Of a DNA stretch of 27,601 nucleotides, positions 15,706 to 21,335 are shown piece after piece. The notes below the pieces were generated by a model. That model did no database searches and was not told the DNA's origin. It saw only the letters and a list, made by a program, of their open reading frames with translations. The stretch comes from JBASRP01 sp044866075 (lineage in GTDB: Bacteria > Actinomycetota > AC-67). Within the stretch, counting starts at the first letter, position 1. Each line of letters opens with the position of its first letter. The DNA lies in NCBI GenBank assembly GCA_044866075.1, contig JBIOTQ010000048.1:1-27601 (forward strand), in the 5' to 3' direction. A program made the position numbers and the translations under genes.

Positions 15706-15733
15706 TTGTTTAAGGGGAGGTTAGGGGTATATC
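15706..15733 (+). promoter_or_regulatory. Promoter of the second Gly-Ser gene
   Basis: TTGTTT (15706-15711) and TATATC (15728-15733) are spaced by 16 nt within the most AT-rich stretch of this intergenic region. The start would be near 15740, giving a leader of about 93 nt with a small CTCTG/CAGAG hairpin at 15744-15760. This promoter makes the second gene independent of the first, which has its own terminator. Confidence 0.5.
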
Positions 15734-15832
15734 GGACCGGTAGCTCTGTCTCACTCAGAGTGTCTCGAGGGGGGGTGAGCGCAACTCGCTAGTCCAGGCA
15801 GAGCGGGCTTAGAACAAGGCAAGGAGGATACT

Positions 15833-16393
15833 TTGAAGAAGCTCCTGTTGGTTCTTCTCGTGCTGGCTGTGTTCTTCGCATTCGGCGCGATGGCGCTCGC
15901 CGGTGGACCGCCCGGAAAGGGAGGGAATCCACCGAGCCAGCATAAGCCGACCAACCCGCCGTGCGACTCTGACCACGGACACCCGCTCGCCAACCTCCTG
16001 AGACGGGGGAGCGACAGGTGTGAGGGCTCCGGCTCGGGTTCCGGTTCGGGCAGTGGATCCGGTTCGGGTTCCGCTTCGGGTTCCGGCTCGGCTAGCGGCT
16101 CCGGCTCGGCTAGCGGCTCCGGCTCGGCTAGCGGCTCGGGCGGCGCCCCTGATCCGTGCACCGCGGCGGCCGGCGACCCCGGCATCCTGACGGATGACAC
16201 GCTGGCCCAGACGCTGTGGGATGGCGGACTGGACGCGCTGTCACCGCTGACCGAAGACCCCGACGCCGACGGCGCCATCAGCAGCCAGATCTATGCCGGT
16301 GGCAACGGTAGCCCGCTGGAGCCTATTACCGACGAGGTTGCCTGCGCGGTCGACCTGCTCATCGATCCGGCCACGTTCGGATTCGACCTGTAG
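15833..16393 (+). CDS. Secreted Gly-Ser-repeat protein, second of a tandem pair
   Basis: A 186-aa paralogue of the protein at 14802 with the same design. Residues 1-23 are a signal peptide (MKK, then Leu/Val-rich, cut near ALA-GG). Residues 24-64 are a Gly/Pro-rich N-terminal part unlike that of the first protein, with C44 and C63. Residues 65-104 are a Gly-Ser tract, and residues 106-186 are the shared module (C108, C171; D-x-D-x-D-G at 142-147; final FGFDL). The start is TTG at 15833: AAGGAGG ends 5 nt upstream and no ATG or GTG gives a signal peptide. Only the C-terminal module is strongly conserved between the two, so that part is probably the active or recognised one. Confidence 0.82.
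   Translation: MKKLLLVLLVLAVFFAFGAMALAGGPPGKGGNPPSQHKPTNPPCDSDHGHPLANLLRRGSDRCEGSGSGSGSGSGSGSGSASGSGSASGSGSASGSGSASGSGGAPDPCTAAAGDPGILTDDTLAQTLWDGGLDALSPLTEDPDADGAISSQIYAGGNGSPLEPITDEVACAVDLLIDPATFGFDL
16025..16144 (+). repeat. Gly-Ser coding tract
   Basis: Forty codons, almost all Gly or Ser, with Ala in a regular GSAS pattern in the second half (repeated units near 16085-16135). The tract is shorter than that of the first gene. Confidence 0.8.
16148..16393 (+). repeat. Direct repeat copy 2 encoding the C-terminal module
   Basis: Partner of 15249-15494. The match starts abruptly after the Gly-Ser tract and ends at the stop codon. The two terminators downstream are also related (both with GGAGCCC in the stem), so the duplication may have included the 3' flank. 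Confidence 0.85.
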
Positions 16394-16416
16394 TCAGGTC
16401 AGTCGGACGAAAGACG

Positions 16417-16448
16417 ACGGGGAGCCCGAGAGGGCTCCCCGTTCTTTT
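16417..16448 (+). terminator. Rho-independent terminator of the second Gly-Ser gene
   Basis: An 11-bp stem (16417-16427 with 16432-16442; core GGGGAGCCC), a GAGA loop and the tail TCTTTT. It stands 23 nt after the stop and 23 nt before the convergent gltB stop. Confidence 0.9.
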
Positions 16449-16471
16449 CGTTTCTCTCGTCGGAGCGCGAC

Positions 16472-19400
16472 CTAGACCTTGGCTCCGCGAAGCGTCCCCT
16501 CGTTCTTCTGAGAGATCTTCGCCACGTCGGTCTTCGGCGCGACGCGCCAGAAATGACGGCTCGCTGACTCCCAGTCCTCGAGTATCGCGCGGACTCTGGT
16601 CGAGCCAGTCAGGTCCACGTGACGCCGGATCAACGCGCGCAGCGTGACGAGCTGCTCGCCGGTCGGGCGCCGGTGTTCCACCAGCTCCGGGTTGACGCGC
16701 GGCGGCAACGACGCGGTCGGATCGTAGACGTAGGCCTCTCCCCCGGTCATCCCGGCGCCGAGGTTCAGGCCGACGGGACCGAGCACGACGACGGTCCCCC
16801 CGGTCATGTACTCGCAGCAATGATCGCCGGCGCCCTCTGTCACGGCCGTCGCGCCGGAGTTCCTGATCGCGAAACGCTCCCCCGCGCGTCCCGCGACGTA
16901 GAGCTCGCCGCCGGTGGCGCCGTACAGCACGGTGTTTCCGACGAGCCACGGGTCGCCTGCGTCGTCGGCCGGCGGCACGATGACGATCCGGCCGCCGCCC
17001 ATCCCCTTGCCGACGTAGTCGTTCGCTTCGCCTTGGAGGTGGAACTCGACGCCGGTCGCGAGGAAACCGCCGAACGACTGGCCCGCCTGACCGGTGAAGC
17101 GGACGATCGCGCGCCCGGGCGGAGGTTGCTCGCCGAACTCATGCCCGATCGCGCCGCCGAGACGCGCGCCGACCGTGCGCTCGGGATTGTGGATGGTGTA
17201 GGAAAGCTCGATCGTGCGGCCGGAGCGGACGGCCTCGAAGGCATCGTCGTACAGCCGGTCGCCGAGCTCCGAGCGCTGCCGCTGGAACGGTAGGTGCGCG
17301 ACGAAACGGCGCTCGTCTCCCACCGGTGGGAGCAGAGGCGTCAGGTCGAGCGTGCCGGACCGGCCCTCGGTGCGCCGCGGCGCGAGCAAGTCGGTGCGAC
17401 CGATCGCCTCGTCGAGCGACCGTAGCCCCAGCGACGCCAGCTGACGGCGGACCTCCTCGGCGACGTGCGTGATGTACGCGACGACCATCTCGGGTGTCCC
17501 GGCGAATTTCGCGCGCAGATCGGGCCGCTGCGTGGCGATGCCGACGGGACAGGTGTCCAGGTGGCACGTGCGCACCATGATGCATCCCTCGGCGAGAAGC
17601 GCCGCGGTGCCGAACGAGTACTCGTCGGCGCCGAGCAGCGCCGCGAGCAGAACATCACGGCCGGTCTTGAGCCCACCGTCGACGCGAACGCGCGCGCGCC
17701 CGCGCAAGCCGTTCTCGACCAGCGCGCGCTGCGTCTCGGCGAGGCCGACCTCCCACGGAAGGCCCGCGTTCTTGATGCTCGACAGCGGCGAGGCGCCGGT
17801 CCCGCCGTCGCAGCCGGCGATCTGCACGACCTCCGCCAACCCCTTCACGACGCCGGCGGCGATCGTGCCGACGCCGACCTCCGCCACGAGCTTCACCGAC
17901 ACGTCGGCCCGCGGGTTCACCTGCTTAAGGTCGAAGATCAGCTGAGACAGATCCTCGATCGAGTAGATGTCGTGGTGCGGCGGGGGCGAGATCAGCGCCA
18001 CGCCGGGCTGTGTGTGCCGCAGGCGCGCGATCTCGTCGGAGACCTTGTGGCCAGGCAGCTGCCCGCCCTCGCCGGGCTTCGAGCCCTGTGCGATCTTGAT
18101 CTGCAGCTCGTCGGCGAACGCGGCGTACTCGGGCGTGACGCCGAAGCGCCCCGATGCAACCTGCTTGATCCGGCAGTTCTTGTCGCTCCTGTAGCGGGCG
18201 GGGTCCTCGCCGCCTTCGCCGGTGTTGGCCTTGCCTCCCATCCGGTTGAACGCGATCGCGAGCGTCTCGTGCGCCTCTTTCGAGATCGCGCCGTGCGAGA
18301 TCGCGCCTGTGGAGAACCGGCGCAGGATCTCGGAAGCCGGTTCGACGTCGTCCAACGGAACGGGCGGCCCCGCGGGGGTCGGCTCCAACAGGTCGCGCGG
18401 CTCCGTCGGCGGCCGGGCGGATACCAGCTCGGTGTAGCGCTGGTAGTGCGAGAGGTCGCCGGGGTCGCGGACCGCGCGGTGCAAGGCGTGCGCGGCCCGT
18501 TGTTCTTGGGCTGTGACGTGGTCGGAGCTATCGGCCCCCCGCCCACCCCGGTTGACGCCATCTGCGGCCGGCGCGTCGTCGGTCAGGTCGATCTCGTCTT
18601 CGTCCCCGGCCTGCGTCGACTTCAGCACCTCGCCCGACGGGTCGACGGTTTGGTGCAGCGCGCGCACGACGTTTGGGTTCGTCGCGTGGTACTCGCCGCC
18701 GCGGTGGAACTTGATGAGGCCGGGGTTCGGCAGCTTGGGCTGCGACTGATCGCCGTACGCCTCCGCGTGCCGCGTCAGGATCTCGCGCGCGATCTCCTCG
18801 AAGGAGATGCCGCCGAGCGGCGACGGTGTCCCTTCGAAGCAAAGGTCGATGACGTCTTGCGCGAGGCCGACGGCGTCGAAGATCTGCGCGCCGCGGTACG
18901 AGTCGACGCACGAGATCCCCATCTTCGAAAGGACCTTGAGGACGCCCTCCTCGATCGCGCTGCGGTACTGCAGCATCGCTTGCTCGGGCGACGCGACGTC
19001 GCGCGCGCGGCCGGCCGATGCGATCGCCGCGACGCTCGCCAGCGCGAGCCGCGGATAGATCGCCTCCGCCCCGTACCCGAGGAGGCACGCGAAGTGATGA
19101 GACTCGCGCGCGTCGTCGGTCTGGACGACGATGCTCGTCCGCGTGCGGTGCCCGGCGCGCAACAGCGCTGTGTTGACGGCGCCGACGGCCATCAACGACG
19201 GGATCGGCGCGCGGTCCGCCGCGACATTTTCGTCCGAGACCAGAACGATGCCGGAGCCGTGCTGCGCGGTCTTCACCGCGGCGTCGGCCAGCGCCTCGAC
19301 CGCCGCGCGAAGCCCTTCCGGTCCCTCGGCGACCGAGAACGTCGCGTCGAGGAACACGCCGCCCGGCGGGCGGAACAACAGGAAAGTCTCGTACTCGTGC

Positions 19401-21076
19401 AGCGCGGCGCTCTCGGGGCGCTCCCACAACAGCGGGTCTCGCGGTCCGATCAGCGTGCGCAGGCTCATGACGAAGCGCTCGCGCAGATGGTCGATCGCCG
19501 GGTTGGTGACCTGGGCGAAGCGCTGCTTGAAGTAGTGATAGAGCGGCCGGCGCTGATCGCTCATGACGGCGAGCGGCGTGTCGTCGCCCATCGAGAAGGT
19601 GGGCTCTTTCCCGTTGGCCGCGGCCGGCCGCAGGATCAGGGTCATCTCCTCGCGCGTGAAGCCGTGCGCGACCTGCCGGCGCGCGAGGTCCTCGGGGATC
19701 TCGATCTTCGCCTCCCCCGAGGTCTGCACGAGCCGCTCCTCCGCCAGCCACGCGCCGTACGGACGGCGGCGCGCGATCACGGCGATCGGGTCGTCCTGGA
19801 ACCCGCCGTCCGCCGGGTCGACGAAGACCATCTGGCCAGGACCGAGCTTCCCGCGCCGCACCTTCCCGCGTCCGCTCACGTTCACGGCGCCGACCTCCGA
19901 CGCACACGAGATGAAGCCGTCCTCGCAGACCGCGAACCGCAGCGGCCTCAGGCCGTTGCGGTCGAGCGAGGCGCCCACGCGCACGCCGTCGGTGAAGATC
20001 AGGCCGGCCGGGCCGTCCCACGGCTCCATCAGCGAGGCGTGCCACCGGTAGAAGTCACGAACCTCGTCGTCGAGACGCGGGTCACCCTCCCACGCGGCCG
20101 GGATCAGCATCGCGAGCGCGTGGCGCACATCCCGAGCGTCGTCCGGGTACTGACCTTCGCGCGTCAAGAGCTCGATGACGTTGTCGAGCATCCCGGAGTC
20201 GGATCCCGACTCGTCGATAACCGGCCGGAGCACCTCTTCTTCCAGAAGCGACCATTTGCCGAGCCGGCCTTCGCGCGACCGCATCCGGTTGACGTTGCCG
20301 GCGATCGTGTTGATCTCTCCGTTGTGGCAGATCAGCCGGAACGGCTGGGCGCGTTCCCAGGTCGGCGTCGTGTTCGTCGAGTAGCGCTGGTGGAAGATGG
20401 CGAAGGGCGCCTCGACGTCGGGGTCGTTGAGGTCCGGAAAGAATTCGGCGAGCTGGTCCGCGACGACCAGCGCCTTGTAGGTCACCGTGTAGAAGGAGAA
20501 GGACGGGAAGTAGACGAGCCGGCTCTCCTTCCGCACGGACGCCTCGGCGCGCCGCCGGGCGCGGTGACAGGCGCGTTCGGCGTCATCCTTGTTGGGCGTC
20601 GGCGGGCGTAGGAGCAGCGCCTGGAGGATGCGCGGCATGGTGCGCCGGGCCTGATCGCCGAGGTGCTCGACTTGCGTCGGCACGTCGCGCCACGCGACGA
20701 CGTCGATCGCCTCCGCGCGGCACGCTTCCTCGACGAAACGGTGAACGTCAGTGAGCGGCGTGTCGTCGGAGACGAAGACCATGGCGATGCCGAGCCAGTC
20801 GGGATCGGCTCCCGGAAGTCCCAGCCCCGCGGCCACGCGCGCGACGAACCGGCCGGGGATCGGAAGGAGAACCCCCGCGCCGTCGCCGGTCTTCGCGTCC
20901 GCCGCGACGGCGCCGCGATGCCGCACGCGGCACAGCGCGTCAAGCGCCGAGTCGACCATCGCGCGACTCGCCCGTCCCGACGCGTCGGCGACGAAGCCGA
21001 TCCCGCAGGCGTCCCTTTCGACGGCCGGATCCCACCTCTCGTTGGGATGCCAGCTTGCTTTGTTCCGAGCCTTCAC
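16472..21076 (-). CDS. gltB: Glutamate synthase large subunit
   Basis: A 1534-aa protein, normal for GltB. It carries an N-terminal class II amidotransferase domain with nucleophile Cys in ERDACGIGF (C24), a central domain, an FMN/glutamate synthase domain with GANTGEGGED-like and SPPPHHDIYSIEDL segments, the 3Fe-4S cysteines C1165, C1171 and C1176, and a C-terminal GXGXG beta-helix. It makes glutamate from glutamine and 2-oxoglutarate, with electrons from GltD. The start is GTG 21076 with GGGGA upstream, leaving the usual short propeptide before C24. An in-frame upstream extension would cross the divergent promoter. At about residues 818-858 there is a polar, Asp-rich insertion between the central and FMN domains. 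No gltD is in the window. A terminator-like hairpin lies 29 nt upstream of the start. Confidence 0.95.
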   Translation of the reverse strand: MKARNKASWHPNERWDPAVERDACGIGFVADASGRASRAMVDSALDALCRVRHRGAVAADAKTGDGAGVLLPIPGRFVARVAAGLGLPGADPDWLGIAMVFVSDDTPLTDVHRFVEEACRAEAIDVVAWRDVPTQVEHLGDQARRTMPRILQALLLRPPTPNKDDAERACHRARRRAEASVRKESRLVYFPSFSFYTVTYKALVVADQLAEFFPDLNDPDVEAPFAIFHQRYSTNTTPTWERAQPFRLICHNGEINTIAGNVNRMRSREGRLGKWSLLEEEVLRPVIDESGSDSGMLDNVIELLTREGQYPDDARDVRHALAMLIPAAWEGDPRLDDEVRDFYRWHASLMEPWDGPAGLIFTDGVRVGASLDRNGLRPLRFAVCEDGFISCASEVGAVNVSGRGKVRRGKLGPGQMVFVDPADGGFQDDPIAVIARRRPYGAWLAEERLVQTSGEAKIEIPEDLARRQVAHGFTREEMTLILRPAAANGKEPTFSMGDDTPLAVMSDQRRPLYHYFKQRFAQVTNPAIDHLRERFVMSLRTLIGPRDPLLWERPESAALHEYETFLLFRPPGGVFLDATFSVAEGPEGLRAAVEALADAAVKTAQHGSGIVLVSDENVAADRAPIPSLMAVGAVNTALLRAGHRTRTSIVVQTDDARESHHFACLLGYGAEAIYPRLALASVAAIASAGRARDVASPEQAMLQYRSAIEEGVLKVLSKMGISCVDSYRGAQIFDAVGLAQDVIDLCFEGTPSPLGGISFEEIAREILTRHAEAYGDQSQPKLPNPGLIKFHRGGEYHATNPNVVRALHQTVDPSGEVLKSTQAGDEDEIDLTDDAPAADGVNRGGRGADSSDHVTAQEQRAAHALHRAVRDPGDLSHYQRYTELVSARPPTEPRDLLEPTPAGPPVPLDDVEPASEILRRFSTGAISHGAISKEAHETLAIAFNRMGGKANTGEGGEDPARYRSDKNCRIKQVASGRFGVTPEYAAFADELQIKIAQGSKPGEGGQLPGHKVSDEIARLRHTQPGVALISPPPHHDIYSIEDLSQLIFDLKQVNPRADVSVKLVAEVGVGTIAAGVVKGLAEVVQIAGCDGGTGASPLSSIKNAGLPWEVGLAETQRALVENGLRGRARVRVDGGLKTGRDVLLAALLGADEYSFGTAALLAEGCIMVRTCHLDTCPVGIATQRPDLRAKFAGTPEMVVAYITHVAEEVRRQLASLGLRSLDEAIGRTDLLAPRRTEGRSGTLDLTPLLPPVGDERRFVAHLPFQRQRSELGDRLYDDAFEAVRSGRTIELSYTIHNPERTVGARLGGAIGHEFGEQPPPGRAIVRFTGQAGQSFGGFLATGVEFHLQGEANDYVGKGMGGGRIVIVPPADDAGDPWLVGNTVLYGATGGELYVAGRAGERFAIRNSGATAVTEGAGDHCCEYMTGGTVVVLGPVGLNLGAGMTGGEAYVYDPTASLPPRVNPELVEHRRPTGEQLVTLRALIRRHVDLTGSTRVRAILEDWESASRHFWRVAPKTDVAKISQKNEGTLRGAKV

Positions 21077-21104
21077 ATCGTCCCCAGACCTGTTGTTTCC
21101 GGAC

Positions 21105-21136
21105 AAAAGAAAAGGGCGCCCGCTCGGAGCGCCCTT
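21105..21136 (-). terminator. Terminator-like hairpin in the gltB leader (possible attenuator)
   Basis: On the minus strand an 8-bp stem AAGGGCGC/GCGCCCTT (21136-21129 with 21119-21112) is followed by TTTTCTTTT (21113-21105). The U-tract exists only in the gltB direction. Only 28 nt separate the hairpin from the GTG start and they hold no -10-like sequence, so gltB transcripts must pass through it. This fits premature termination control or a short RNA ending here. Confidence 0.6.
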
Positions 21137-21149
21137 GCTCTCGACGCCG

Positions 21150-21155
21150 ATGTTA
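21150..21155 (-). promoter_or_regulatory. -10-like element upstream of gltB
   Basis: TAACAT on the minus strand would start transcription near 21143, so that the terminator-like hairpin would form almost at the 5' end of the RNA. No good -35 is present. This element is not compatible with use of the mini-ORF at 21153-21179, since it overlaps its stop. Confidence 0.35.
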
Positions 21156-21179
21156 CACGACCGTAACGAGGGGCGCCAC
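21153..21179 (-). other. Possible leader peptide ORF upstream of gltB
   Basis: An eight-codon frame from GTG to TAA (MAPLVTVV) ends 17 nt before the hairpin at 21105-21136. This is the position of a leader peptide in an attenuation control region. Its ribosome binding site is weak and the residues (Val-rich) do not point to glutamate or glutamine, so it may be chance. Confidence 0.2.
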
Positions 21180-21214
21180 GGAAGATCCGCAGCGTGCGGC
21201 CCTCGTGGAAGAAC

Positions 21215-21228
21215 GACGGGGCCCCGTC
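21215..21228. other. 14-bp perfect palindrome between gltB and the protease gene
   Basis: GACGGGGCCCCGTC reads the same on both strands. It lies in the middle of the divergent intergenic region, next to a second dyad at 21229-21249. It could be an operator, but a GC-only core can also arise by chance in this composition. Confidence 0.35.
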
Positions 21229-21249
21229 CGAGAATCGCTGGAATTCTCG
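21229..21249. other. Inverted repeat overlapping the protease -35
   Basis: CGAGAAT (21229-21235) and ATTCTCG (21243-21249) are perfect 7-bp arms around a 7-nt spacer, giving 14-bp centre-to-centre spacing. The dyad covers the putative -35 at 21238-21243, where a bound dimeric repressor would block transcription. Confidence 0.4.
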
Positions 21250-21266
21250 AGCGGCCGTGGTAGGGT
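21238..21266 (+). promoter_or_regulatory. Putative promoter of the metalloprotease gene
   Basis: CTGGAA (21238-21243) and TAGGGT (21261-21266) are spaced by 17 nt. Both are partial matches. The leader would be about 60 nt, ending with GAGGGAG before the ATG at 21336. Confidence 0.35.
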
Positions 21267-21335
21267 CCGCGCCCGACGCACGCCGGGGGGCGTGGCGCCG
21301 TTGGGCGTTCGCGCTTCCATCGACCGAGGGAGCTC

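Noticed and set aside
15740..15832. Known riboswitch (c-di-AMP, c-di-GMP, cobalamin types) in the leader of the second Gly-Ser gene
   Set aside because: I could not match the conserved core of any of these; only small hairpins are present.
15087..16144. Gly-Ser DNA as a CRISPR or non-coding minisatellite
   Set aside because: Units are in frame, with mixed synonymous codons and no unique spacers.
14708..16278. Pro/Glu-rich minus-strand frames opposite the Gly-Ser genes
   Set aside because: They are the complement of Gly-Ser codons. The + frames have signal peptides, ribosome binding sites and terminators.
17465..20611. A 1048-codon open frame on the + strand opposite gltB
   Set aside because: It is antisense to a clear GltB, Arg/Asp-rich without domains, and arises from codon bias in GC-rich DNA.
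21153..21179. A leader peptide sensing glutamate or glutamine
   Set aside because: The eight codons contain neither amino acid and the ribosome binding site is weak; kept only as a low-confidence mini-ORF.
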